Shown here one piece after another: positions 43,688 to 53,033 of a stretch of DNA of 60,458 nt; the stretch's first letter is position 1, and each line of letters opens with the position of its first letter. The stretch spans positions 1 through 60,458 of the forward strand of contig MNYQ01000017.1 of assembly GCA_001873185.1 (NCBI GenBank), read 5' to 3'. Origin of the DNA: Ignavibacteria bacterium CG2_30_36_16 (lineage in GTDB: Bacteria > Bacteroidota > Ignavibacteria > Ignavibacteriales > Ignavibacteriaceae). A program made the position numbers and the translations under genes. Below the pieces are notes generated by a model that was not told where the DNA came from, did no database searches, and saw only the letters and a program-made list of their open reading frames with translations.

Positions 43688-46240
43688 CTATTTACCGCTA
43701 TAAAATTGATCGCGCTTTGTTACTTTTAAATCCTGAAGCTGCGGAGCTTTAACTCGAATTTCAAAACGGTAACCGCTAAAAGTGCCAAGCGGATTCCAGG
43801 TAAAATCCATCAGCCAGCAATGGAGATCGCGCGATATGCGTATTTGTGGGGCGGCAAATTCTTTGTTCCTAAAATCGTAACTACCGTTAACAGAAAATTT
43901 CCAGTTGGGGGTAATATTAAAATTAAACCCGCCGCTGATGTTTGAGAATATTGTTTTCTTATCCGGCACCGGCTGTTTGATTGAATAATTGTAAGTTAAT
44001 GAAATATCCCACGGTATTGAAAAATCCGCGTCCTTTTCATCATAAATCCCTTTGTAAACGCGGTTATCCGCCGCACCGAGAATAAATTCATCATTAGCGA
44101 TCTGATTGAGTGAATCTTTTGCATTTTTCGATTTTAATTTTTCTCCCGAAAGGGATGTTGTAATTGAAAAATTAAAATTAGTTAGACGCAAGAGTCCTCT
44201 GCCTTCATCAATTAAAAATTTATTTATTTTATTTACTTTATCAGTGTAAGAATAAGGCGTGAACGTAGAAGAGCCGCTAAAACTGAATACATCGCCAATC
44301 TGTGTCCGGTAAAGCAGGCTGATGTCGGAGAATTTCAAACTATCTAAGGCAAAATCATATCCAACTGTCGCTTTAAGATTTAGAAGCTGAATTTTATTTT
44401 CCTTTGATGTCGTATCAGTTGGATCAACTGTGGTTTTCATTTCAAAAATATTATCGAGAGAAAAGGAAAGATTTTGCTTTTCCCCTTTTGATACGCCGAG
44501 AAAAACTTCACGACTGAATTTATCATATCTGATTTCTTTTCCGGTAGAGTCCATGTAAGAATCATAATATCCCCAAAACGGTTCGGAAAAATCGGGAGTA
44601 TAGTTGTAACTTACGCCAGGATTAACAGTGTGTCTTATTGCCTGAATTCCAAGAACATTTGGAGTGAACATACCATAAAATTTTGTAGAGGCTGAAACAC
44701 CCAGCCCGAATGTTCGGACAAAATTAATTTCTTTTACATCTTCGGTAATTAAAGTGTCCTTACCGGTAAATGAAGAAGTTGATGGAGTAATTTTGAGCCT
44801 TTTATTATACCATCTTTCCTGGTAACGAATATTAGGAGTGATGCTAAAGTAACCGACTTTGGGTGAAAAGCTCGAATTAAAATTATGCTGAATTCCTCCG
44901 CGTATTTTTAAATTGCCGTCTTTTTTATTTCGTATATTTTGAAATTGTCCGCTGTATCCATAACCAATCAACTCATACCATTTCTGTGAACCGCCTCCGC
45001 CTTCCTTCCGTTTGAAAGGATAGGACTGAGAACGGTTAAAAGTTAAGTTCGGCAAAACTTCATTAATATCGCCGCTGTTAATATCCTGACGCCGGCTGTA
45101 ACTTAAAGATAAACTATTTCCCGATTCATCCCACGATTTGAATAAATTAGCATTCGATACAATCTCCTGCCGCAGCAGTTCATTCATATCCGTTACATTA
45201 CGCTGAATATAATTTCCCGAAACAAATTCGAGATTTGCATCAAGCCGTAGAGTGGGAGTAATATTTTGATTATGATTTATTTTAATGCGCCAATCGGTTC
45301 TTTGATTCCTTTCAACTTCCGAAGGATCGCCTGTTTGAAAGTTGGAATAACCTCCTTCAACCTGCCCGGTAAAATTGTAGCGTTTTGCATAACGATAGCG
45401 GCTGTTCAAATTGTAACTTCCTTTGAAGTAATAATCGGCAGTAACATTCCAGTCCATGTAATCCGATATAGCCCAGAAATAACCAAAGCGAGAAAAATAT
45501 CTTCCATATTGAGCATCATCTCCAAAGGCGGGCGCAATAATACCGGAACGCCTTCCCGATTCAATTGGAAAGACAGCAAACGGAAGAGGTATTGGAAAAG
45601 GAACACCCCCAAAATTTAGGAATATCCATCTGCTTATTAGCTGCTCTTTATGAATGACTTTCATCTCGGAAGCTGAAAAATGATAATGAGGAATATCGGC
45701 ATCGCATGTTGTATAAATTCCGTCTTCTATAAAATATGTTTCCGGGTCAACCTTTTTTATTTTTTGCCCTGTGTAGTGCGCCCCTTCTTCTTTAGTGCCC
45801 GCTTCAGTTATATAACCTTGTTGTGTTTTAAAATTATACTTCATGGTAACGCCCTCGTAAGTTTCATCTTTTTCTTTTAATACTGGCGTACCTTTTAATT
45901 TATCGGGTATTGAATCCGCCTGCACACCTTCGGCACGGATGTTTTGAGTTTTGAAATCGACATAAATATTGGCGCTTTTCAAATCAGTAGTTTTGTAGAT
46001 GAGATTCCCCTCTCCATAAATTTTCATCTCTTTTTTCTGAACAAAAAAGATTAGAGAATCGGCGGCGCTAGCATAAATAACCGTATCAATATCATAAGTT
46101 TTTTTATTTATTGAATCGGCTGCTGCAAGTGAGTCGGCAGTGAACAATGAATCAGCCTTGTTGAAAAGATAATCACTATTTTGTCCCGCAAGCATTGTAC
46201 TCATCAAACAAATAAATAAAAATACTTTTGTTGATTTCAT
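43688..46240 (-). CDS. lptD: LPS-assembly outer-membrane protein LptD
   Basis: The 850-residue protein has a signal peptide and an N-terminal OstA-like beta-jellyroll (EMKIYGEGNLIYKTTDLKSA, ANIYVDFKTQNIRAEGVQAD, YEGVTMKYNFKTQQGYI). The LptD barrel follows, with landmarks ADIPHYHFSASEMKVIHKEQ, the PFPIPLPFAVFPI segment and SGRRSGIIAPAFGDDAQYGR. It ends in alternating strands with DLHCWLMDFTWNPLGTFSGY. In Gram-negative cells LptD with lipoprotein LptE inserts lipopolysaccharide into the outer leaflet, so this organism probably makes LPS. Length is normal for the Bacteroidota/Ignavibacteria form. It is 12 bp downstream of the ROK kinase gene and 8 bp upstream of the NYN gene, in a mixed housekeeping operon. 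Confidence 0.9.
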   Translation of the reverse strand: MKSTKVFLFICLMSTMLAGQNSDYLFNKADSLFTADSLAAADSINKKTYDIDTVIYASAADSLIFFVQKKEMKIYGEGNLIYKTTDLKSANIYVDFKTQNIRAEGVQADSIPDKLKGTPVLKEKDETYEGVTMKYNFKTQQGYITEAGTKEEGAHYTGQKIKKVDPETYFIEDGIYTTCDADIPHYHFSASEMKVIHKEQLISRWIFLNFGGVPFPIPLPFAVFPIESGRRSGIIAPAFGDDAQYGRYFSRFGYFWAISDYMDWNVTADYYFKGSYNLNSRYRYAKRYNFTGQVEGGYSNFQTGDPSEVERNQRTDWRIKINHNQNITPTLRLDANLEFVSGNYIQRNVTDMNELLRQEIVSNANLFKSWDESGNSLSLSYSRRQDINSGDINEVLPNLTFNRSQSYPFKRKEGGGGSQKWYELIGYGYSGQFQNIRNKKDGNLKIRGGIQHNFNSSFSPKVGYFSITPNIRYQERWYNKRLKITPSTSSFTGKDTLITEDVKEINFVRTFGLGVSASTKFYGMFTPNVLGIQAIRHTVNPGVSYNYTPDFSEPFWGYYDSYMDSTGKEIRYDKFSREVFLGVSKGEKQNLSFSLDNIFEMKTTVDPTDTTSKENKIQLLNLKATVGYDFALDSLKFSDISLLYRTQIGDVFSFSGSSTFTPYSYTDKVNKINKFLIDEGRGLLRLTNFNFSITTSLSGEKLKSKNAKDSLNQIANDEFILGAADNRVYKGIYDEKDADFSIPWDISLTYNYSIKQPVPDKKTIFSNISGGFNFNITPNWKFSVNGSYDFRNKEFAAPQIRISRDLHCWLMDFTWNPLGTFSGYRFEIRVKAPQLQDLKVTKRDQFYSGK

Positions 46241-46252
46241 CAGGCTGTTGAA

Positions 46253-47209
46253 TTATTTATAAAACACTAAAGCAGATGCGCCTTTGATACCGGCATCGTT
46301 ACGCAGTTTTGCAGGAAAAACCTTTATCCTTTTTCTCAACGGCGTTAATACCCTTGCACGCGCATTTTCTTCTATTGCCTCAAACAGCGGCTTGCCAAAT
46401 CCCGAAACGCCGCCGCCTATAATAAATACGCCTATATCAAGCGCGTTACTCAACGAAGCCAATGCGGCTCCGAGATAAACTCCCATCTCACGTACAACTT
46501 CTTCTGCAAATTCATCACCACTGCCGGCAGCTTCGTTAATAATTTTTGGAGTTAATAAATTTAAATTGCCATGGACGAGTTCTTTAATAACAGATTGTTT
46601 GCCATTCAATTCCTTCTTTACTCTCTCAACCAAATAACTATTTCCTATGTAAGTTTCGATGCAGCCGTAAGAGCCGCAATTGCACTTTGGTCCTTTGTAA
46701 TCAATTGTAATATGCCCTATTTCACCGGCAGCTCCAAAATCGCCGCGATATATTTTTCTTTTTAGAATAATTCCTCCGCCCACTCCGGTGCCAAGTGTGA
46801 TCATCACGAATGAATTATATTTTTTACCAGCGCCAAAAATATACTCGCCAATTGCCGCAGCATTCGCATCATTTTCAACGAAAACAGCGGCACCTGTAGC
46901 TTTCTCCAAAATTTTAACAAGATTAACTTTTCCCCAGCCCGGCAGGTTAGGCGGATTTTCAACTGTTCCCTTTTTTGTAGAAACAACACCCGGGCAGCCA
47001 ACTCCGATTCCATTAATTTTTAACTTATTTCCTTCGAGCAGCTCCTTTATTCCTTTTTTTATCTGTGAGATTATTGAATCAGGTCCTTTTTCAGCCATTG
47101 TTGCAACTGAATTCTTTTTAATTATTTTCCCTTCATCAGTAACGATTCCAAGTTTAATAGAGGTTCCACCAAGGTCTATCCCTATTGCGTATCGTATTTT
47201 TTTAACCAT
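46253..47209 (-). CDS. ROK-family sugar kinase (glucokinase-like)
   Basis: The 318-residue cytoplasmic kinase shows the full ROK set. The ATP-binding IGIDLGGTSIKLG is at 9-21 and the catalytic ENDANAAAIGE has Asp 114. The ITLGTGVGGGIIL strand is followed by the zinc site GEIGHITI (His 166) with CNCGSYGCIE (Cys 176, 178 and 183). The presence of the zinc site and EIGH motif favours glucokinase or N-acylhexosamine kinase activity; glucose is the simplest guess because most FCB ROK kinases of this length are glucokinases. It would feed glucose from glucan breakdown into glycolysis, which fits the GH94/GH144 locus but is not linked to it by position. It leads a minus-strand operon with lptD and the NYN gene. 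Confidence 0.9.
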   Translation of the reverse strand: MVKKIRYAIGIDLGGTSIKLGIVTDEGKIIKKNSVATMAEKGPDSIISQIKKGIKELLEGNKLKINGIGVGCPGVVSTKKGTVENPPNLPGWGKVNLVKILEKATGAAVFVENDANAAAIGEYIFGAGKKYNSFVMITLGTGVGGGIILKRKIYRGDFGAAGEIGHITIDYKGPKCNCGSYGCIETYIGNSYLVERVKKELNGKQSVIKELVHGNLNLLTPKIINEAAGSGDEFAEEVVREMGVYLGAALASLSNALDIGVFIIGGGVSGFGKPLFEAIEENARARVLTPLRKRIKVFPAKLRNDAGIKGASALVFYK

Positions 47210-47417
47210 ATATTTTCTTAAATAATAAAATGATTTTTTTCTTCCTGCTTAAATTTAACATTTAACAGGTTATAATTAAATATAAAATAAAGATACTTTT
47301 GAAGAGTAATGTTATTAATTAGCTAATTCTTAAACTAAGAGAGAAAACGTAAATTATTAGCTAAGATTTTGTATAACGTTGATAACCGGATAATAAAAAA
47401 GCATTGCTGCATGTTTG

Positions 47418-47457
47418 TCCGTTAACTAACTTAGATAACGTAGTGCGTCTTAACGGA
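47418..47457. repeat. Inverted repeat with CCGTTAA/TTAACGG arms in a 480-bp gene-free gap
   Basis: TCCGTTAA (47418-47425) is mirrored by TTAACGGA (47450-47457) around a 24-nt spacer. It belongs to the same CCGTTAG-type motif seen at 29806, 51729 and 59742-59876. The rest of the 47210-47692 gap is AT-rich, has no open frame of note and no recognisable RNA. Promoters for the ROK kinase operon must lie at its left end. Confidence 0.55.
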
Positions 47458-47692
47458 ATTTTGAATGTTGAAGTTATGAATTCATCTATTGACTATAGGA
47501 TTGGGTGAAACGCAGTTAGGTTGAGAAAATTTATTACGGAGAATACATTACATAAAAGATCAAATCTATTTGCTAATACCATAATTATAATCTGATTGCA
47601 TCCATCCGTGCTTTCGAGAGCTAATTTTACTTTTAATCTTTTGACAATTATTTTATTTGTAAAGTGGTTCCATCATTTTTCTATAGTGCATT

Positions 47693-48301
47693 TTACTTTG
47701 TAAACTCATAATCCACAATTTTTAACTCTTCGGGATATTGCAAATCGCCAAGAGCTGTTGAAACAACCGGTTTAGCATATAAAGTTAATTTCGATGATGA
47801 GCCGCCGTAACCGCCAATATTTAGAGCAAGGTTTAACAACGATTCATAACCGTTATCTTTAAAGAAGCTTACAAGGTCAAGATTCATCTGAATTTGAATT
47901 GGAGTTGTCTCGCCTGTTCCCGGAATCGAAACTTCTGAAGCAATATTTCCGGAAATCGTTTCTTTATCGTTTATTAACAGCCGCCATGGAAATGATTTAA
48001 GAGTAGCTCCGGTACGTTTGTAGCCTCCGGTACCGCTGTTGGGATTTTGGGCTTCCACATTTAACGTGAATGATACCGGAAGCGTGCCTTGAGCAACTGC
48101 GGATGATAATCTTAAAATATCTACCGTAGAGAAATCGCTTAATTTACTTTTATCGGAGATAGAAATTCCGTTCATCGTAAAATTGTTTACCTGCCCGAGT
48201 TTAAATTTTAAGCGGCTTAGATTAACAAACGTTTCGTAAACTGAACAGCTCATTGTTGAAATTGAAATTATTGCGGCAAGTAAAAACACAAATTTTTTCA
48301 T
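47693..48301 (-). CDS. LEA14-like (WHy-domain) lipoprotein
   Basis: The 202-residue protein has a lipoprotein signal with Cys 19 in STMSCS. The mature part resembles late-embryogenesis-abundant type 2 / WHy domains: VDILRLSSAVAQGTLPVSFT, LNVEAQNPNSGTGGYKRTGA, then WRLLINDKETISGNI and the IQMNLDLVSFF strand. Bacterial members are envelope lipoproteins with unclear roles, sometimes linked to desiccation or to outer-membrane maintenance. It follows the Gfo/Idh/MocA gene by 66 bp on the same strand and is the last gene of the segment running from 51559. The start is well placed, with a positively charged n-region (MKK). Confidence 0.75.
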   Translation of the reverse strand: MKKFVFLLAAIISISTMSCSVYETFVNLSRLKFKLGQVNNFTMNGISISDKSKLSDFSTVDILRLSSAVAQGTLPVSFTLNVEAQNPNSGTGGYKRTGATLKSFPWRLLINDKETISGNIASEVSIPGTGETTPIQIQMNLDLVSFFKDNGYESLLNLALNIGGYGGSSSKLTLYAKPVVSTALGDLQYPEELKIVDYEFTK

Positions 48302-48367
48302 AGTATGTTTTCTTTCTTCTTAATTTTCGTTAATGATTCGGTTTCTACATTCATGGGTTTGATGAAG

Positions 48368-49360
48368 CTAAATTCCTTTAGCCTTTGGCTCCTCAATTTT
48401 CTGAATTATAATTTGTGCTACGCGAAGAGCACGAAGTCCATCTTCACCTGATACAATTGGCTTCACTCCTTTCAATATCGAATCAACAAATAATTGAAGC
48501 TCGTATTGAAGAGCGTTTACTTCTCTTACTTCGGGCTGTTCGTAAACTACTCTCTTTTTCTTCTCTCCAATTCCAATCTCTCCGAATGAAATTGACGATG
48601 CCACCGGTTCATCTATAGCCGTTAATCTATAAACTTCGGAAACACCGGTTGTAAAATCGAGCGAAAGATATGTATCGCGCTGGAATATTCTCATCTTTCT
48701 CATCTTCTTTTGGCTGATACGGCTTGCAGTAACATTAGCCACCGCGCCGTTTTCAAACTGAAGACGAGCATTGGCAATATCCAATGAGTCTGACACAACC
48801 GCAACACCGTTTGCATCAATTCGTTTTACAGGACTTTTTATCAAACTTAAGATTATGTCTATATCATGAATCATCAAGTCGAGTACAACTGCAACATCAG
48901 TACCGCGGGGATTAAACTGCGCAAGCCGGTCGGTTTGAATAAACATAGGTTCAATAATATATTTTTCGAGAGAAAGCAGCGCAGGGTTAAATCGTTCGAT
49001 ATGCCCTACCTGTAAATTTAATTTTTTGTTAGCCGCAATTTTAATAAGCTCTTCCGCTTCATCGATAGTTGTAGTAATTGGTTTTTCAACAAAAACATGC
49101 ACTCCGGCAGAGAGGCATATTTTACAAAGCTCATGATGAGCAATTGTAGTAGTTGCCACGGAAACCGCATCAACTTTAGAAATTAAATCTTCAATATTCT
49201 CGAAAACATCTACTCCATATTCGGCAGCTGCTAATTTCGCGTGTTCCGGATCGGCGTCATAAATTCCGATGAACTCAACATTATTTGAATGCTTTAGCAT
49301 CTTAATATGGAGTTTGCCAAGATGTCCGGTTCCGACAACTCCGAGTTTTAATTTTTCCAT
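48368..49360 (-). CDS. Gfo/Idh/MocA-family dehydrogenase, GnnA-like
   Basis: The 330-residue enzyme has an N-terminal Rossmann fold (LGVVGTGHLGKLHIKMLKHS) and the family motif FVEKPITTTIDEAEELI, with Lys 97 or so in EKP. The following VGHIERFNPALLSLE resembles GnnA-type enzymes, which oxidise UDP-GlcNAc at C3 for amide-linked lipid A. His in DLMIHDIDIILSL is the usual catalytic His. A lipid A role would match the lptD gene 2 kb away, but the partner aminotransferase GnnB and the lpx genes are not in this window, so the substrate is an inference. Its start overlaps the end of the T9SS plug-protein gene by 13 bp. Confidence 0.8.
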   Translation of the reverse strand: MEKLKLGVVGTGHLGKLHIKMLKHSNNVEFIGIYDADPEHAKLAAAEYGVDVFENIEDLISKVDAVSVATTTIAHHELCKICLSAGVHVFVEKPITTTIDEAEELIKIAANKKLNLQVGHIERFNPALLSLEKYIIEPMFIQTDRLAQFNPRGTDVAVVLDLMIHDIDIILSLIKSPVKRIDANGVAVVSDSLDIANARLQFENGAVANVTASRISQKKMRKMRIFQRDTYLSLDFTTGVSEVYRLTAIDEPVASSISFGEIGIGEKKKRVVYEQPEVREVNALQYELQLFVDSILKGVKPIVSGEDGLRALRVAQIIIQKIEEPKAKGI

Positions 49361-50580
49361 TTTGACCTGTTTAATATTTTTTGATAACCGATGATTCTGT
49401 CATACCCGCCAAAATTCGGGTCTTTGTAGTACAAAAATAAATAATATTGGTTTACAGTTTCATAACCGTTCCCTTCAAGCGAGTACCAATCAATATTTTT
49501 CAAAGAATTATTTACAACATCTGCCGTAACATATTGGTAGTCGTAAATTCCTCGCTTTAAGGTAATCGTTTTTTTAAAGACGCCATAATCATCATTCATT
49601 TTATACTCAGGGAGAACTTGCCAATCATTAAAAGAGCCGACTAAATATACGTTTTTAAAACCGGAATTTGGCGGACGTATTGAAAAAGTAACGTCAATAT
49701 ATGTTGCATAATCGTCCTGAAATTTTGTAAGTATAAATCCACCGTTTAAATCTTCTCTTCCCTGCTTAAAGAATCTTGAATATTCCAAACCGTCAAATTG
49801 TGCTTTCGCTTCGCGCTGCCCAAACTTGTTAAAGTTTCTTAAATCAGTTTGACGGTATTCATTTCCTGGACGAATATCTCTTGCAGTAAAAGTAAAGTTG
49901 CGGTTGCCATCCCAATAATATTGCCTTCTGTTTGTGTTAAAGTTACGATCAACAATAACAGGGTATTCAATTTTATGATTTTCAATTATTTCAAGATGAT
50001 CAACATAACCGGGGAAAAATTCTTCGGGAAGATTGAGCACGGAAGTTATGTTAAAAACTTTTGCAAGGTCTGTAGGAAAAAATGTTTCATCTTCGAGCAG
50101 CGCATTTTTAATAGTAGTATTTAAGTTAACATCGTTAAAAACTACGAAAAACTTTCCATTTGCATAAACTTTGGATGTGTCCTGCGAATCGGTAATGTAA
50201 TAACTCCACTTGCCGCTAAATGGAAAACTTACAAATCCATCCGCATCCGGGAATGCACCTTTGATATGATAACGCGCATCGGTTACAGTTGCGGGGAGCG
50301 TATAGAACTCTAAGTCGTAAGCCGTATAGCCGCCCTGGTTTAGAAGAAAAATATTATTTGTCGGTTTCCAGTTTCTATCACAAAATCGAAATATGACGGT
50401 GAGAAATGGTTCATAATCGGATTGCACATCGAATTCGATAGAGAGAGATTGTCCGCCCGATAGCACCGGTAAATCTGTTTCTTTACCTGAATAAGCTTTC
50501 AAACTTTTAATAGTTACATCTTGAGGGAATGAATAACCCCAAAATAAAAATGATAAAAGAAGAACTAATAATGTTTTCAA
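49348..50580 (-). CDS. T9SS plug protein (DUF5103 family)
   Basis: The 410-residue protein has a signal peptide (to YSFPQ) and matches the DUF5103 family, recently described as the plug that closes the SprA translocon of the type IX secretion system. Landmarks are FLTVIFRFCDRNWKPTNNIF, DARYHIKGAFPDADG, FPFSGKWSYYITDSQ and a C-terminal immunoglobulin/CBM48-like part (NVYLVGSFNDWQVLPEYKMN, GIYDYQYV). It is the one clear piece of core T9SS machinery in the window, and it explains the many proteins with T9SS sorting domains. It is 23 bp downstream of the 84-residue gene and overlaps the dehydrogenase gene by 13 bp. Confidence 0.82.
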   Translation of the reverse strand: MKTLLVLLLSFLFWGYSFPQDVTIKSLKAYSGKETDLPVLSGGQSLSIEFDVQSDYEPFLTVIFRFCDRNWKPTNNIFLLNQGGYTAYDLEFYTLPATVTDARYHIKGAFPDADGFVSFPFSGKWSYYITDSQDTSKVYANGKFFVVFNDVNLNTTIKNALLEDETFFPTDLAKVFNITSVLNLPEEFFPGYVDHLEIIENHKIEYPVIVDRNFNTNRRQYYWDGNRNFTFTARDIRPGNEYRQTDLRNFNKFGQREAKAQFDGLEYSRFFKQGREDLNGGFILTKFQDDYATYIDVTFSIRPPNSGFKNVYLVGSFNDWQVLPEYKMNDDYGVFKKTITLKRGIYDYQYVTADVVNNSLKNIDWYSLEGNGYETVNQYYLFLYYKDPNFGGYDRIIGYQKILNRSKWKN

Positions 50581-50603
50581 AACGAGCTGCCTTTTGTTTA
50601 TTC

Positions 50604-50858
50604 TTAAAAATTAAATATTTCCACACATTTTATTGAACTGTGAGGAATAAATATTTGAACAGTTTCATTTTCCCTTTTTGTTTCGATCAAAAGACCATCG
50701 TCAAAACTTCCGATTAATTTGCCTGACTTAAAAACGATCTCATAAATTGTGGTGTCTGCACGCGGATCAATTGTTAAACCATAATTTTCATGCATAGTAA
50801 TGTTCAATATTTTTCCAATAAACTTTCCCCAATCCATCTTCATAAAATAACCTTTCAC
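50604..50858 (-). CDS. Small protein with LSm-like strand pattern
   Basis: The 84-residue protein is translationally coupled to the preceding gene (ATGA overlap). An alternative start is Met 6 (MKMDWGKFIG). Its second half, IYEIVFKSGKLIGSFDDGLL through VQIFIPHSSIKCVEIF, has the strand-turn-strand and closing 'IP..SIK.VE' pattern seen in LSm/Hfq-like small barrels. The similarity is weak and I would not assign RNA binding without a structural comparison. It has no signal peptide. It sits between a secreted protein gene and the T9SS plug gene. Confidence 0.6.
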   Translation of the reverse strand: MKGYFMKMDWGKFIGKILNITMHENYGLTIDPRADTTIYEIVFKSGKLIGSFDDGLLIETKRENETVQIFIPHSSIKCVEIFNF

Positions 50859-51559
50859 ATAACCATTTTTTTTAACTCATTTGCCAGTGCATCAATATCT
50901 TCGCATGTATAATACTCTTTTAAGAATTTAATGGCAAGAGCATCTTCTCCCGCACTTAAATAATTACCGAACACAGCAGCCACCGCGCCTAATATCTCTT
51001 TGCTTATTTCGCAATCGAGCTTTTCAGTACCGATATAATTACTAATCATTTCAATTATATCGTTGTTGCGGTCGATGTATAGATCATAAACTTCGCTGTT
51101 AATGAGGAAGACATTTCCTTCAACAAATTTCCAGAAATTTAACGTTGAAAAATTAAGGTCGTTTAATTTACTGAATTTATCATATGCCGGATTTCCTGCT
51201 GCAAACAATATACCTTCAACATCTAATGAAGCAGATTCGAAAGGTTTGGTATAGCCCGAGTTGATTGAATCGCATAGGTAAAAAGAATCGAGAGTATTAA
51301 AAATGTAGAGCGTGTAATAAAACTCACTCCTGGAACTAATAGAATCTATAACTACAAATTCATTGTTGTTATCTTCGTCCAGATCAATTGTATAACCATC
51401 AGGACGCAAAAAAGATTTTTGATAAATTAAATTATCATCCAGAAAAACAGAAAGAATTCTCTCTTTCATCCAGAAAGAATATTGTGATGAAGTGTCTGTC
51501 TGTGCAAACGAGATAAAAGAAAAAAGAAATAGAAAAAGAAAAAAGACTTTATGTTTCAT
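50855..51559 (-). CDS. Secreted protein of unknown function
   Basis: The product is 234 residues from the ATG at 51559, which opens a clean signal peptide (MKHKVFFLFLFLFSFISFAQ). The frame stays open upstream for 68 more codons, but that part reads through a GC-rich inverted repeat and precedes the signal peptide, so I exclude it. The mature part has an Asp-rich stretch (YTIDLDEDNNNEFVVID) resembling a single VCBS/EF-hand-like repeat, then beta-rich segments and a helical C-terminus (DALAIKFLKEYYTCEDID). No family is recognised. It overlaps the next gene by 4 bp. Confidence 0.7.
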   Translation of the reverse strand: MKHKVFFLFLFLFSFISFAQTDTSSQYSFWMKERILSVFLDDNLIYQKSFLRPDGYTIDLDEDNNNEFVVIDSISSRSEFYYTLYIFNTLDSFYLCDSINSGYTKPFESASLDVEGILFAAGNPAYDKFSKLNDLNFSTLNFWKFVEGNVFLINSEVYDLYIDRNNDIIEMISNYIGTEKLDCEISKEILGAVAAVFGNYLSAGEDALAIKFLKEYYTCEDIDALANELKKMVM

Positions 51560-51678
51560 TCCATACTTCTGTAATTGTTTAACGAAATATATGCGAAAAA
51601 AACAATAATATGAAGTTGCAATTTCATGGCTAAAGGATATTCGCTTGTTGTAAGAAATTCTAACCTGGACAAGCTCCC

Positions 51679-51819
51679 GCGCGGCGGGGTAAGCAGACCC
51701 CAATATTTGAGTTGAGAGATTGAATGCTCGTCCGTTAGATAGTGGACAGCAATTCATCTTCAATCATTAATGCTGATTTGTATTAAATGCGCTAATGTTC
51801 TGCCAGTTCACCGCCGCGC
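51679..51819. repeat. GC-rich inverted-repeat element of about 140 bp
   Basis: GCGCGGCGG at 51679-51687 is the exact inverse of CCGCCGCGC at 51811-51819, in otherwise AT-rich DNA. Between them lies TCCGTTAGATAGTGGA (near 51730), a relative of the CCGTTAG motif seen elsewhere. The ends and length resemble a small non-autonomous mobile element or dispersed intergenic repeat; I cannot see flanking target duplications. It accounts for most of the 51560-51977 gap; the rest is AT-rich. Confidence 0.55.
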
Positions 51820-51977
51820 ATTACAAAAACTTGAGTGTAAAAGTATCAATAAGCTAATGTTGAACATCACGCCTACAAATCATCTGATAAAGAAGTAAAA
51901 AGAGGCTGTTTTTATTTTTACTGATAAAATTCTTTTCTATTTTAACATAGAATTTTATTTTACTTCTAAAAGAACAA

Positions 51978-53033
51978 TTGCATACAAATAACTTTATCGA
52001 AACTGATGAGAATTTATTTTTCAGATTAACAGCCGTTTGGGCATTTAACGAAGCTGCGCTCGGCGGTATCCTCCATGCTTTAAAAATTCCTTTTACCGGT
52101 TTATTTATTGGCGGAGCCGCTGCCGTATTAATTTCGATGATCGCATTTCATTCAAAACAAAGAGGAGCAATTATTCGAGCTGCTGCAATTGTTTTACTCG
52201 TTAAAGGAATTATCGCACCTCATACTCCAATTGCTGCTTATTTCGCGGTTTCCATTCAAGCGCTGCTGGGAGAATTATTGTTCCTATCTTCAAGAAATTA
52301 TAAACTATCGGCTCTTATGCTCGCGGTCATTACTTCGCTACTCTCATCAACACAAAAGATTATTCTTTCAACAATTATATTCGGAATAACATTATGGGAA
52401 TCAATCGATGCATTTGCAATTTACGTTATAAATCAATTTATTTTCACTGCTGATCCGAAATCAATTCCTTCTTTCAGCGCTTTACTTATTACCGGTTATA
52501 TTTTCATCCATCTTTTGGGTGGAATATTTTTTGGTCTATTCGCGGCAGCCTTGCCGGATAAATTGAACGGATGGATAGTTAAATATGGAGATTACCTATC
52601 AAGCATGCGCACAATACAAAGCGTTCAAAATATTGAGCCTCCGATAAGCAGCAGAAAAAGAAGAAAATTTAAGCATCTTATAATGTTTGGGTTCATCATA
52701 CTATTTGGAATTCTCACATATTTTGATTTAGGCATTCCAAAAAATAAATTTTCGGATGCGGTTATAATGCTCGTTAGATCAATAACCATTATTGTTGTTT
52801 GGTTTTTTGCTGCTGCTCCTTTGTTAAAAAATTTCATTAAAAAATATTTAAGCAAAAGAGAAAACAGATATAAAACGGAAATCGAAAATATTGTTGATTT
52901 ATTCCCGTTATTTAGAGGCGCTTTTAATGTGAGCAAAACAATAGCTCTAAAACAAACAGGCATAAAAAAAATAAGCACTTTTATTTCGCTTTACTTAACT
53001 TTATTATTTTTTAGCGAAAGATTTAATGAATGA
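51978..53033 (+). CDS. Integral membrane protein linked to molybdenum-cofactor genes
   Basis: The 351-residue protein has about five hydrophobic segments in its first half (FTGLFIGGAAAVLISMIAFH, AAIVLLVKGIIAPHTPIAAY, SALMLAVITSLLSSTQKII). After a basic loop (SSRKRRKFKH) two or three more follow, then a helical cytoplasmic tail. The N-terminal half is reminiscent of ECF-type transporter S subunits, which is only a suggestion. TTG at 51978 is the apparent start; no ATG occurs before residue 54, so a non-ATG start is needed. Its last 4 bp overlap the THEP1-like NTPase gene, and MobA-like and XdhC genes follow, which suggests a role tied to cofactor or purine metabolism. Family not recognised. 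Confidence 0.65.
   Translation: MHTNNFIETDENLFFRLTAVWAFNEAALGGILHALKIPFTGLFIGGAAAVLISMIAFHSKQRGAIIRAAAIVLLVKGIIAPHTPIAAYFAVSIQALLGELLFLSSRNYKLSALMLAVITSLLSSTQKIILSTIIFGITLWESIDAFAIYVINQFIFTADPKSIPSFSALLITGYIFIHLLGGIFFGLFAAALPDKLNGWIVKYGDYLSSMRTIQSVQNIEPPISSRKRRKFKHLIMFGFIILFGILTYFDLGIPKNKFSDAVIMLVRSITIIVVWFFAAAPLLKNFIKKYLSKRENRYKTEIENIVDLFPLFRGAFNVSKTIALKQTGIKKISTFISLYLTLLFFSERFNE

Noticed and set aside
51560-51763. 68-codon N-terminal extension of the secreted protein gene
   Set aside because: The extension precedes a clean signal peptide and is encoded by the GC-rich inverted-repeat element.
51679-51819. Integron attC-like site
   Set aside because: A GTTAGAT core and inverted ends are present, but there is no matching RYYYAAC partner, no integrase and no cassette array.
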